Assembly: GCA_905182385.1 (NCBI GenBank)
Contig: CAJJBS010000115.1
Location: 1 to 21,243, forward strand
Direction of reading: 5' to 3'
Source: Fidelibacterota bacterium TCS55
GTDB lineage: Bacteria > Fidelibacterota > Marinisomatia > Marinisomatales > TCS55
Length of the DNA: 21,243 nt
The notes below the pieces were generated by a model. That model had not been told where the DNA came from, did not search any database, and saw only the letters and a list, made by a program, of their open reading frames with translations. A program made the translations under genes and the position numbers. The stretch's first letter is position 1; every line of letters starts with the position of its first letter. Shown piece by piece: positions 7,305 through 15,924 of this stretch.

Positions 7305-9622
7305 TAAAAGTTCCAAGTTATTCCAATTGTAGGTATTAATGGAAAAAGGCTTAATGCTTTTCTTTGTATTCGAGCTTCATCACCTTCATCTATATTTGGT
7401 TCACCTCTATCAGGTTTTAAATTACCATTACTATCATGCTTTTTTACATCCCAATCACCATCATCATCAATTCCATTATATGTATTACCTAAAGGATAGG
7501 TATATCTAAATACATTCTCGCGATTGTAAAGATTAATTACTTGGAAAAATACATCATATTTTTTTCGATGCCATACAGCACCAACATCTAAACGGTGATA
7601 TGAAGGATATCTTCCACCATTTCTAACACTTGGAATAGTACGGTAACTTTGCTGAGAGCTCCCTGGTAAATTTTCTAAAAAATAACCATTGATCGGAGTA
7701 AAAGCCTGGCCGGACTGTAAAGTGAATTTTAAATTAAATTCCCACGCTGCACTCATTTGATAATTAGTTAAAATATTAAAGACATGAGAACGGTCCCAAT
7801 TTGTAAAGTATTCTATTCCATTCATTTTTTTACGACTAACAGACCAAGAATACCCTATCCATCCACTTAGTTTCCCCACTGATTGTTGTGCGAAAAGTTC
7901 TAAACCGTATGCATATCCATCTGCAGGTGTGAGTAAATCAATTAGACTTTCATTCTCTACCCGACTATCTGCAGTACTTCTTGATTCTTCGTAAGTTAGC
8001 ATATCTGTGATATTTTTGTAAAAACCTTCAATTTGAACTTTTAATCCACGACCTATAAATTGTTCATAACCTAAAACAAATTGTGTTGCTCTTGAAGGTT
8101 CACCGTTTTCATCTACTGCAAACCAATTATCTAATATCGGCGCATTAAAATCATCTTGGAATGTTGAAATAAATTGATGGTAATTCCCTACAGCAAAATT
8201 TATAAATCTATCTTCATCAATAATAATTTTTGCACTTAGCCTAAAATCAGGATAAAGTCCACTGCTATGACTAGAAAAAGTGCTAATTCTCACTCCTGGC
8301 TCAACAATAAACTTTTGATTCGGCTTCCACTTCAATTTAGTATATAGTGCTAGTTGATTCGGTTCAGTCTCAGAGAAAAATATACTTTCGTCATTAAACC
8401 TTGAATCATATGTAATACTTAATTTTTTAAACTCTGCGCCAAAAAAAAGATTGACGTCTTGACTCTTAAAATATGAGATATCTCCAGCAAAAGTAATATC
8501 ACGGAGCGGATTATATTCATTGATGCCTGAACCTCCACCTAATCCAAAACGCGTGTAAAAACGACTATTTGCAGCTAAAAAATTGCCTATCATTTTCTCA
8601 CTGAAAACATGGCGATAGGCTAGACTCATAGTCTCATTTCCCCAATCTGAATTGAGATCTAAGTCTGTATATTTAAGATCATCAACACCACGATAGAAAC
8701 TCAAAGATAATCTGTCTTTCTCATTAAGATCTGTAAAAACATGTCCTTGTAAATCATAAAAATAGTATGGAAGATTAAAATCTGAAACCAAAGGTAAAAC
8801 CTTATCAAAATAAGTTCTTCGTCCTGCTAATAACCAAGCTCCATTTAAGAAAGGTCCTTCAAGTGTGGTTTGAGCAGATAAAACAGAAATACTGCTACTT
8901 CCTTCAAATTTATTTCTATTGCCTTCGCGACTCCTAATATCTAAAACTGCAGAAAGTCTTCCACCATATTCAGCATTATATCCACCTTTTATTAATTCAG
9001 CTTCTTTAACTGCATCAACAATAAAGTTTGAAAAAAGACCTCCAAGATGTGATGGGTTATAAACTGTAATTCCGTCTAATAAAATTAAATTTTGATCAGT
9101 ATTTCCACCTCGAATAACTAAACCCGTACTAAATTCAGAAGTAGTTAAAACACCAGGAAGAGACTGTATTGTTCTAAAGATATCTGGTTCAGCTAACGAT
9201 GGTTGTGCTTTTAAAACGCGTGGGGAAAGGGTTATTCTACTCGGCTCTATTTTATTTAATCTATCAATTTCTTCCGCAGAAACATCTACTTGTAATAACT
9301 CAAAAACATCTGGCTTTAAGGCTATAAGAAGATTCTTAGATGAATTATTTAAAAAATTTATCTTTTTTTGATATTGCTCATAGCCAACATATGAAACAAT
9401 TAAAGTAGCCTCCTCAAGTCGAATATCTGATAATACGTAATAGCCATTATTATCAGTTGCCATACCCTGACCTGTTTCTCGAATGAAAACATTGGCTCCA
9501 ATTAAACCTTCTCCTGAAGTACTATCAGTAATAAATCCGTAGACCTGATTATCAGAATCTTGGGCAATAATAAAAGTAAATAATAATAAAAATATTAAAC
9601 TATTTTTTTGGAAATAAGTCAT
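7304..9622 (-). CDS. TonB-dependent outer-membrane receptor with N-terminal carboxypeptidase-regulatory-like domain
   Basis: A 772-residue outer-membrane transporter. In order: a signal peptide ending FIIA (about 1-20); a carboxypeptidase-regulatory-like beta domain (about 25-105, with GFITDSTSGEGLIGANVFI and DNNGYYVLSDI); the plug (about 120-235, with LPGVLTTSEFSTGLVIRGG, LDGITVYNPSH and GYNAEYGGRLSAVLDI); then the 22-strand barrel ending in the aromatic GITWNF expected of outer-membrane proteins. It imports a scarce ligand using TonB energy. The domain layout and the DUF4249 partner do not name the ligand. Residues 716-750 form an Asp/Asn/Gly-rich loop just before the last strand. The ATG at 9622 overlaps the end of the peroxiredoxin gene by 23 bases and has a GGAG about 12 bases upstream, suggesting translational coupling. 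Confidence 0.94.
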   Translation of the reverse strand: MTYFQKNSLIFLLLFTFIIAQDSDNQVYGFITDSTSGEGLIGANVFIRETGQGMATDNNGYYVLSDIRLEEATLIVSYVGYEQYQKKINFLNNSSKNLLIALKPDVFELLQVDVSAEEIDRLNKIEPSRITLSPRVLKAQPSLAEPDIFRTIQSLPGVLTTSEFSTGLVIRGGNTDQNLILLDGITVYNPSHLGGLFSNFIVDAVKEAELIKGGYNAEYGGRLSAVLDIRSREGNRNKFEGSSSISVLSAQTTLEGPFLNGAWLLAGRRTYFDKVLPLVSDFNLPYYFYDLQGHVFTDLNEKDRLSLSFYRGVDDLKYTDLDLNSDWGNETMSLAYRHVFSEKMIGNFLAANSRFYTRFGLGGGSGINEYNPLRDITFAGDISYFKSQDVNLFFGAEFKKLSITYDSRFNDESIFFSETEPNQLALYTKLKWKPNQKFIVEPGVRISTFSSHSSGLYPDFRLSAKIIIDEDRFINFAVGNYHQFISTFQDDFNAPILDNWFAVDENGEPSRATQFVLGYEQFIGRGLKVQIEGFYKNITDMLTYEESRSTADSRVENESLIDLLTPADGYAYGLELFAQQSVGKLSGWIGYSWSVSRKKMNGIEYFTNWDRSHVFNILTNYQMSAAWEFNLKFTLQSGQAFTPINGYFLENLPGSSQQSYRTIPSVRNGGRYPSYHRLDVGAVWHRKKYDVFFQVINLYNRENVFRYTYPLGNTYNGIDDDGDWDVKKHDSNGNLKPDRGEPNIDEGDEARIQRKALSLFPLIPTIGITWNF

Positions 9623-10118
9623 CTAAAATTTGCTCCGCATGTGTATTTACATTCATTTTTTTATAAATTTTTTCAATTCTACTATTTTTATCAATTATAA
9701 AAGTAATTCTTTTTGGCCAACCAGTACCTGCCGCACCATATTTAACAGCTACTTCTTTTTTTGAATCTGATAAAAAATCAAATGGCAGTACATATTTTTT
9801 CTTAAACTTTTTTAATGATTTTGAAGAATCATAGCTAATACCAAAGACTTTAATCCCGGCTCTTTTGTATTCTGAGTATATGTCGCGGAACCCGCAAGCT
9901 TCTTTTGTTCATCCAGGCGTATCTGCTTTTGGAAAATAATAAATGATTAATCTTTGTCCTTTATAATCAGATAATTTGTGGAGTTTATTATCTTGGTCGT
10001 ACAAAGAAAAAGAAGGGGCTTTATCCCCTACTTTTAGTTCAACAGTTTGGTTGTTTGCACTAAGAAAAGCAGTAGCAATTAAAAGGCAAAGCGCAGTTAG
10101 TAGTAATATAATTTTCAT
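9600..10118 (-). CDS. bcp: Exported selenocysteine peroxiredoxin (BCP/PrxQ type) with in-frame UGA read as Sec70
   Basis: Reading through one TGA (9909-9911) gives a 172-residue protein ending at TAG (9600-9602). Residues 1-21 are a signal peptide ending LSA, so the enzyme acts in the periplasm or outside the membrane. The mature part is a full peroxiredoxin of the BCP/PrxQ class: VGDKAPSFSLYDQD (30-43), LSDYKGQRLIIYYFPKADTPG (49-69), the recoded position 70, TKEACGFRD (71-79), then GIKVFGISYDS, KKYVLPFDFLSDSKKEVAVKYGA and the Arg-containing WPKRITFIID. Position 70 is exactly the peroxidatic cysteine of the PxxxTxxC motif, with T67 in place. C75, five residues later, is the resolving cysteine of this class. 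The enzyme should reduce hydrogen and organic peroxides through a selenenylsulfide. UGA ends marR, the outer-membrane factor and the adaptor normally, which argues against a changed code. A nonsense mutation is the alternative, but the downstream half is intact. Confidence 0.9.
9883..9897 (-). promoter_or_regulatory. Candidate bacterial SECIS stem-loop
   Basis: On the coding strand TTGCGG (9897-9892) pairs with CCGCGA (9888-9883), giving six pairs including one G-U, with a GUU loop (9891-9889). The loop starts after 17 nucleotides of spacer from the UGA and its first base is G. Known bacterial SECIS elements have a short apical loop with G in the first two positions, placed about 16-37 nt after UGA, so both rules are met. 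It is one of the most GC-rich spots in the region. There is no extended lower stem of the E. coli fdhF kind. Binding by SelB is inferred. Confidence 0.7.
9909..9911 (-). other. In-frame TGA codon predicted to encode selenocysteine
   Basis: The codon follows DTPG and precedes TKEAC, so it replaces the catalytic Cys codon (TGC or TGT) of a BCP-type peroxiredoxin. All 102 codons after it are open and match the family until TAG at 9600-9602. Confidence 0.85.
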
Positions 10119-10128
10119 AATAAATAAA

Positions 10129-11055
10129 TTATTTATTCAAATAGCTAAGCGTCTCAGTATTAAACGGAGTTGGTTTAATTTTAAATAATTCAAAAAACTC
10201 ATCTGAATCACATACATTTCCTTCAATAAGCATTGTAAGTTGGTCTTTTGTAATTGGAAACCATGAAAACCTTCCTAAAAAACTTGCAACAATCTGTATC
10301 GCTATAGCAGGTGCAGGAATAGTCCATTTATTTTTACCGTATGCTTTAGCTATTGTTTGAATGATATCTTTCCAATAGTAAGCTACCCCACCTAAAGGAT
10401 ATGTCTTTTTAAAAGAATTTTCCATATCAATTGAGTTCACAAAAAAAGAAGAAACATCTTTAACATGTATGGGAGACATGGCAAATTTTCCCGCATCTAA
10501 AGGATTTAACCCTTTGTGAAAATTAGGAGCAGGGATTGGTAGACTTAACATATCTTTTTTTAATTGAGTACAGAATTCAGGACGGTTATTACCTCTTGGA
10601 TCTCCAAATACTAATGAGGGACGAAAAATTGTCCAATTTAATTTTGTATATTTAAGATACTGCTCTGACAAATGCTTAGTTTTTTGATAACCGGTTCCAT
10701 CAATTTTTACCCCATTAGCGCTCATTAAGATAAATCGATTAACACCTGATTCTACAGCTGTATCAATACATCTTTTGGCACCTTGAAAGTGAAGGTTTTC
10801 ATACGTGATTCCTTTACTTTTAAACTCACGTATTATTCCAATACAATAAATAACAGCATCGGCACCTTGAATAGTTTTATTAATTGCATCCTGATTGTTT
10901 ATATCACCCTTGACTAATTTACATTTAGATGATTGTGGTAATTTATCTTCAGAATTTTCTCGAACTAATACTATAGGTTTATGACCTTGATTTAAAAGTT
11001 CGTCAACAATATATGAACCAACAAATCCTGTTGCGCCAAAAAGTGCTACTTTCAC
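10129..11055 (-). CDS. NAD(P)-binding SDR protein, NDUFA9/NmrA-like atypical epimerase
   Basis: A 308-residue atypical extended short-chain dehydrogenase. The Rossmann motif GATGFVG is at 7-13. KLVKGDINNQDAI (about 47-59) is the adenine-side motif and GTGYQKTKHLSE carries a YxxxK pair. FRPSLVFGD is the usual strand-loop after it. The profile resembles the complex I NDUFA9-like subgroup, many of which bind NAD(P)H without clear catalysis. The ends of the protein hold a substrate-pocket region that I cannot assign. The start is GTG at 11055 with a GGGAG ribosome binding site. It is 42 bp after the SRPBCC gene and 10 bp before the selenoperoxiredoxin. SDR proteins of this kind are often paired with, or fused to, SRPBCC domains, which supports a common job for the two genes. 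Confidence 0.88.
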   Translation of the reverse strand: MKVALFGATGFVGSYIVDELLNQGHKPIVLVRENSEDKLPQSSKCKLVKGDINNQDAINKTIQGADAVIYCIGIIREFKSKGITYENLHFQGAKRCIDTAVESGVNRFILMSANGVKIDGTGYQKTKHLSEQYLKYTKLNWTIFRPSLVFGDPRGNNRPEFCTQLKKDMLSLPIPAPNFHKGLNPLDAGKFAMSPIHVKDVSSFFVNSIDMENSFKKTYPLGGVAYYWKDIIQTIAKAYGKNKWTIPAPAIAIQIVASFLGRFSWFPITKDQLTMLIEGNVCDSDEFFELFKIKPTPFNTETLSYLNK

Positions 11056-11097
11056 AGTTTAATGTCTCCCTTTTATTTTCATTATATAAGAACCTTA

Positions 11098-11553
11098 TTA
11101 ATCTGAAAAAACATCTTTAATTACTATTTTTCGATGAGCAAATATTTTTTTAAGATCATTTTTAATATATATAGCATGAATAAATCTACCCAGTAGTCCC
11201 ATCGGTATTGCATACTTTACATTATCTTTTATTTCTACACCTCCTTCAACTTCTTTAAAAGTATGTGTATGATGCCAAAATGCGTATGGACCTTTAACTT
11301 GTTGATCTACAAATTTAAAAGGTGGATCATAATCAGATATGAAGGTTCGCCAGTGTATTGGAACAACAATTATTTTTATTGTATAATCAATTAAAGCTCC
11401 TTTTTCCATTTTTATTGGTGTGGGCGTTAATATTTCAAACGATAGATTTTTAGGTGTAATACGTTCAAGGTTTTCTGGTTTAGAAAAAAAATCGAAAACA
11501 ACATCAATAGGTTTATCGATGAATTGAGTTGTGTTTATTTCATATGTTTTCAT
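11098..11553 (-). CDS. SRPBCC-superfamily lipid/ligand-binding protein
   Basis: A 151-residue START/Bet v 1-like fold. Landmarks are the opening strand TTQFIDKPIDVVFDFFSKPENLERITPKNL (family pattern of aromatic residues then N-L-x-x-I-T-P), the central FVDQQVKGPYAFWHHTHTF (about 85-102) and the C-terminal helix around GRFIHAIYIKNDLKKIFAHR. This subgroup (cyclase/dehydrase-like, COG4276 type) makes a deep hydrophobic pocket and is commonly a neighbour or fusion partner of sugar-nucleotide-epimerase-like SDR proteins, as here. The ligand is unknown. It starts 24 bp after the RND pump stop codon and continues the operon. Confidence 0.85.
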   Translation of the reverse strand: MKTYEINTTQFIDKPIDVVFDFFSKPENLERITPKNLSFEILTPTPIKMEKGALIDYTIKIIVVPIHWRTFISDYDPPFKFVDQQVKGPYAFWHHTHTFKEVEGGVEIKDNVKYAIPMGLLGRFIHAIYIKNDLKKIFAHRKIVIKDVFSD

Positions 11554-11577
11554 GATTTAAAATTATAAAAATTATAA

Positions 11578-14500
11578 TTACTGGTCAAGTCCAATATGAG
11601 CGTTATGAGCTTTTTTTCTATTAATTATATCATCTAAAAAAAGGTAGGCGGAGGGTACAATAATTAACGTAATTAATGTCGCAAATAAAACTCCATATGC
11701 TAATGAAATTGCCATCGGGATTAAAAATTGAGCTTGAACACTTTTTTCCATTAATAATGGGAATAAACCAAAGAATGTTGTGAGCGATGTAAGAAGAATT
11801 GGCCTAAACCTTCTTGGACCTGCTTCAAGTACAGCTTCAAAGACATTATGACCTTCTTCTCTATATCTATTTATAAAATCTACCAAAACTAAAGAGTCAT
11901 TAACTACAACACCTGCCAGTGCAACAATTCCAATTAATGATAATACGGTTAAATTTTGCCCCATTATTATATGTCCAATGATAGCGCCAGTTAAACCAAA
12001 TGGAATAGCCCCCATCACAATCAATGGTTGACTATAAGATCTAAATGGAATTGCAAGTAACGTATAAATAACAATCATTGCAAAAATAAAATTTTTAAAG
12101 ATTGAGCCTAAACTATCATTTTGTTCTCTTTGTTCGCCTTCTAGTGAAAATCTTACTGATGGATATTTTTCTAATATTTGTGGTATATCAATCTCAGTAA
12201 CAGGAACTAAAACTTCATTAGCTGTTACTTTTGAAATATCAACATTTGCAGTAATACTAACTGACCTTTGCCTATCAACTCGACTAATTGTAGAGAATCC
12301 TTGCGAAAACTCCATACTTACTACTTGCCTAAGGGGTATCTCTGCATTCTGATTATTACGGATTTGTAAAGATTCTAAGTTTTTAATAGTTTTTCGCTCT
12401 TCTTCAGGATAGCGAATAAATACTTTAATTTCATCGCGACCTCTTTGGAAATTTTGAACTTCAAAACCATAAAAAGCTTGACGTACTTGATTAGATACAT
12501 CAACCATAGTGATACCATAATTTTTAGCCTCAGGCTTTAAAACTAATTTTATTTCTTCTTTACCCAAACTAAATGAATCTTTAATATCAATAACACCTGG
12601 ATAAGTCGATAGCTTTTCCTGTAAAAGTGCACTTACAGCATTTAAATCTTCAAGGCTTTGACTCGTTAATTGGATATTAATTGGATCACCCGCGGAAAAC
12701 AATTCAGAACTAAAAGCCACTTCCTTCGCACCAATAATTGTTGGTGTTAATTCTCGCCACCTACGAGAGATTTCGGTTGCACTTATAGATCGGTTTTCAC
12801 CTGGTGAAAGTTCAATCGCGTATTCTGCGAAGTGAGAACCTGTTGCTAGACTCCCTCCTGCACCAGGACCCTGAGTACTTTTATTTTTCACTGGTTGATC
12901 ACCAGCCGTTGCTAAAATATTTACAAATATTTTTTCATCAGGAAATTCATACTCTAACTCATTTTTTAATTTTTGAGCAGATGATTCAATTATACTTAAA
13001 CCTTCCATTGACATTTCAATTGGAGAACCATCAGGATAAGATATCGTCCCATTTACAAGGTCGGCTTCTAATGGCGGGAAAAAAACAAATTTTATCCATC
13101 CTCCAGCTATCAAACCTATAGTTAAAATAAAAACTCCAAAGGCTGTAGAAAGGGTGATGCCTTTATTTTTCAATGTCCATGAAAGAAAAGGTTTATACTT
13201 ATTATTTATAAAATCATTTAGATATAATTTTATTTTATTTTGAAAAACTTCCCATTTTTGACTCAACATATTTACTATAGGAAACCTACTAATAGTCTCA
13301 TCATTCACATGACCTAGATGAGCAGGGAGTATAGTTAAAGATTCAAAAAGTGAAAAAATAAGAACGATTATAGTAACTAATGGAATTATTCTCCAGATCT
13401 GTCCCACATTACCAACAACAGATAACATTGGTGAGAAAGCCGCAATAGTAGTTAATATTGCAAAAAATACTGGAATCGCAACTTGAGAAGCTCCTTTAAC
13501 AGCAGCCTCAACTCCATTCAATCCTCGTTCTCTCCATAAAAATATATTTTCACCTACAATTATAGCATCATCAACCACAATTCCTAATACCAATATGAAA
13601 GTAAATAATGATAACATATTAATGGAAACATCAAAAATAGGCATCAACCAAAAACCACCCATAAATGAAATTGGAATACCTAATGATACCCAAAAAGCTA
13701 ATTTTGGTTTTAAAAAAATTGCAAGAATTATAACAACTAGAAAAAGTCCCAAATATGCATTTTTGGTTAAAAGATCAATCCTTCCTTTTAGAATAATTGC
13801 TTCATCATTCCAAGTTTTAATTCCAATGCCCACAGGTAAAGATGGTGAAATATTAGCAACATATTTTTTAACAGCATTTGAAATATCTAAAGCATTTTGA
13901 TCTCCAACTCTGAAAACTCGAATGAGAATAGCTGGGCTTCCATTAAACTTTTGACTAAGATCAATTTTTGCAAAACCATCATTGATTTCTGCAATATCTC
14001 CTAATAAAAGATTTGCACCATCTTGTCTAGATACAATCGGAATTTTCGCAAAACCTCGTTGATCATATACTTGGCCTTTAGATCTAATTAAGATTTCTCC
14101 CATATCCGTTTCAATAGCACCACCTGGTATATCCATAGAGTTCAATCGAATAGACTTCGCTACTTGCTCAATAGATAATTGGTGCTTTTTAAGCGTAAGC
14201 TCAGAAATTTCGATTGAAATTTCTCTAGGTTTTTTACCTATAATTGTAGATAATGATATTTCAGGTAGGGCATCTATCTCATCTTTAATATTTTCAGATA
14301 TTGCGACTAAACTCTCTTCTTCAATATCACCATAGACTGCGACAGTAATAACATCTGAAGTCCTTGTCATATTTTGGATTATTGGTTTTTCAGCGTTATC
14401 AGGAAAAGTATCTATGGCATCTATTTGTGTCTTAATTTTATTCTGAATTTCATTTACATCCTCACCAGGTAAAATCTCAACAGTTGTAATACCAATGTTT

Positions 14501-14760
14501 TCTGAAGCAGATGACCTAATTCTTTTAATACCTTTTAAACCTGTCAACTTTTCTTCAATTCGATAGCAAATACCTTCTTCAACATCTTTGGGTGAGGCTC
14601 CGGGGTAAACTACTGAAATAGATACAATATCAACATTTATATCAGGAAAAACCTCCATACGTATTCTTGGCAGTGTAAGTAACCCCGCAACTAAAATGAA
14701 TAACATAACCATATTAGCTGCAACAGTATTATTGACAAACCAGCGTATTAATTTTTCCAT
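11578..14760 (-). CDS. RND-family efflux transporter, inner-membrane pump subunit (AcrB/HAE-like)
   Basis: A 1060-residue RND permease, full length for the family, with two repeats each of one helix, a large periplasmic porter/docking region and five further helices. The first helix and porter start are typical: TVAANMVMLFILVAGLLTLPRI, then EVFPDINVDIVSISVVYPGASPKDVE. The proton-relay pair D397-D398 sits in GIVVDDAIIVGEN in TM4. The second half shows the matching GVVVNDSLVLVDF. The extra periplasmic insert around residues 600-650, rich in Gly, Ser and Pro, is characteristic of the Bacteroidota/FCB HAE subgroup. It exports drugs, lipids or metabolites using the proton gradient, together with the adjacent adaptor and outer-membrane factor. 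Heavy-metal transport is less likely, since no CzcA-type metal motif is evident. Confidence 0.96.
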   Translation of the reverse strand: MEKLIRWFVNNTVAANMVMLFILVAGLLTLPRIRMEVFPDINVDIVSISVVYPGASPKDVEEGICYRIEEKLTGLKGIKRIRSSASENIGITTVEILPGEDVNEIQNKIKTQIDAIDTFPDNAEKPIIQNMTRTSDVITVAVYGDIEEESLVAISENIKDEIDALPEISLSTIIGKKPREISIEISELTLKKHQLSIEQVAKSIRLNSMDIPGGAIETDMGEILIRSKGQVYDQRGFAKIPIVSRQDGANLLLGDIAEINDGFAKIDLSQKFNGSPAILIRVFRVGDQNALDISNAVKKYVANISPSLPVGIGIKTWNDEAIILKGRIDLLTKNAYLGLFLVVIILAIFLKPKLAFWVSLGIPISFMGGFWLMPIFDVSINMLSLFTFILVLGIVVDDAIIVGENIFLWRERGLNGVEAAVKGASQVAIPVFFAILTTIAAFSPMLSVVGNVGQIWRIIPLVTIIVLIFSLFESLTILPAHLGHVNDETISRFPIVNMLSQKWEVFQNKIKLYLNDFINNKYKPFLSWTLKNKGITLSTAFGVFILTIGLIAGGWIKFVFFPPLEADLVNGTISYPDGSPIEMSMEGLSIIESSAQKLKNELEYEFPDEKIFVNILATAGDQPVKNKSTQGPGAGGSLATGSHFAEYAIELSPGENRSISATEISRRWRELTPTIIGAKEVAFSSELFSAGDPINIQLTSQSLEDLNAVSALLQEKLSTYPGVIDIKDSFSLGKEEIKLVLKPEAKNYGITMVDVSNQVRQAFYGFEVQNFQRGRDEIKVFIRYPEEERKTIKNLESLQIRNNQNAEIPLRQVVSMEFSQGFSTISRVDRQRSVSITANVDISKVTANEVLVPVTEIDIPQILEKYPSVRFSLEGEQREQNDSLGSIFKNFIFAMIVIYTLLAIPFRSYSQPLIVMGAIPFGLTGAIIGHIIMGQNLTVLSLIGIVALAGVVVNDSLVLVDFINRYREEGHNVFEAVLEAGPRRFRPILLTSLTTFFGLFPLLMEKSVQAQFLIPMAISLAYGVLFATLITLIIVPSAYLFLDDIINRKKAHNAHIGLDQ

Positions 14761-14770
14761 AGTTTAGATC

Positions 14771-15916
14771 TCAATTTTTTTTCAATTTCATACCCTTAAT
14801 CAAAACTGCGAGTCGGGTAAGTAATACAGAATCAGATAAGTCAAGACCTTCGCTAACTAATACTTTATCATCCTCGTATCTTAAAATTTTAATTTGCTTC
14901 TGATCTAGAGCACCTTCTTGATTAACTATCCACACTTTATTATTTCTTACAGTAAAGCGCGGAATGATTATAATATCATTGAAAGTTCTACCTTTGATAG
15001 CGGCTTTAACAAAAATTCCTACTTTTAAAGGTAACATGTTTGATGTTTTTTGATAGGGGTCTGAAACTTGTGCAATCACAGATAACATTCTAGTCTTAGA
15101 ATCAATTTCTGCTGAAGAACGAACAATTGTTCCACTCCAAGAAAGTTGCTTACCTCCAAATTCAGTATAAAGCTCAACATAAGGTTGAGATTCTTTTTTA
15201 ATAAAACTACCATCTAAAGGAATCCCTAAAAAAGCGAGATCTTGCTCTGCAATTGGTAAAGAAATTTCTACATAATCGGTTGCATAAATCTGAGCAATCG
15301 TTAAACCTGGAGATATAACCATACCAACATCAACCATCTTTTGTCTAACTCTACCTTTAAATGGTGCTCTGATAGTAGTCCTATCAAGGTTTCTTTCGGC
15401 TTGTTCATAAACTGCTTCAGCTGCGGCTAAGAGAGCTTTTGCTTGTGATAGCTGAGGCTTTCTCAATGTTAAGTTACTTGCCTTACCACCATTTATTTTT
15501 TTCCATTCTTTTGCTGCTAACTCAGATTCTGCTTTTTCGCGTTCATAATTAACACGTGCTTGTGACAACGATGATTGTGCTGAAATAAGTGATAATTCGA
15601 AATCCCGTTTTTCTAGATAAACTAATGGATCATTTTTTTCAAATTTTGATCCAGTTTGCAATTTTGATGAGACTTTTTGTATTTTTCCTAAGACTTCAGA
15701 CATTAATTGAATTTCAGTACGAGGAATAACGGTACCTTGAGATTCGATTCTCACTTGATACGGCTGAGGAATAAGAACTTGTGTCTCAACAACTGGTGGA
15801 ACAAATTCTTTAATATTAGCTATGGCTTTAGGCTTCGCACTAATCATCATTATTGCTATTAATAAAGATCCAAGTATAATCCATAATGGTAAATATTTTT
15901 TAAATAATTGTTTCAT
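14771..15916 (-). CDS. RND efflux periplasmic adaptor (membrane fusion protein)
   Basis: 381 residues from the ATG at 15916. A TTG at 15928 would add four residues and is less likely. It has an N-terminal membrane anchor (about 8-27, LPLWIILGSLLIAIMMISA). The lipoyl half-motifs are IESQGTVIPRTEIQLMSEVLGKI (about 57-79) and the return TTIRAPFKGRVRQKMVDVGMVISPG. Between them lies a long alpha-helical hairpin (about 105-180) with an Ala/Glu/Gln-rich coiled coil. A beta-barrel domain starting TDYVEISLPIAEQDL and a membrane-proximal domain follow. It bridges the pump to the outer-membrane factor. It ends with TGA at 14771-14773, one of three TGA stops in this operon, and lies 10 bp before the pump. 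Confidence 0.95.
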   Translation of the reverse strand: MKQLFKKYLPLWIILGSLLIAIMMISAKPKAIANIKEFVPPVVETQVLIPQPYQVRIESQGTVIPRTEIQLMSEVLGKIQKVSSKLQTGSKFEKNDPLVYLEKRDFELSLISAQSSLSQARVNYEREKAESELAAKEWKKINGGKASNLTLRKPQLSQAKALLAAAEAVYEQAERNLDRTTIRAPFKGRVRQKMVDVGMVISPGLTIAQIYATDYVEISLPIAEQDLAFLGIPLDGSFIKKESQPYVELYTEFGGKQLSWSGTIVRSSAEIDSKTRMLSVIAQVSDPYQKTSNMLPLKVGIFVKAAIKGRTFNDIIIIPRFTVRNNKVWIVNQEGALDQKQIKILRYEDDKVLVSEGLDLSDSVLLTRLAVLIKGMKLKKN

Positions 15917-15924
15917 TTTTATTC

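Noticed and set aside
9600..10118. Peroxiredoxin as a nonsense-mutated pseudogene
   Set aside because: The only interruption is TGA at the catalytic Cys codon. The rest of the frame is intact, Cys75 and Thr67 are kept, a SECIS-like hairpin follows, and no frameshift is present. A pseudogene would not be expected to place its stop at that one codon.
12804..13121. Open frame of 105 codons on the plus strand inside the RND gene
   Set aside because: It is antisense to a clearly conserved transporter, has no recognisable domain, and is a shadow of the opposite strand. The same holds for the plus-strand frames at 13595-13900, 7003-7332 and 20430-20792.
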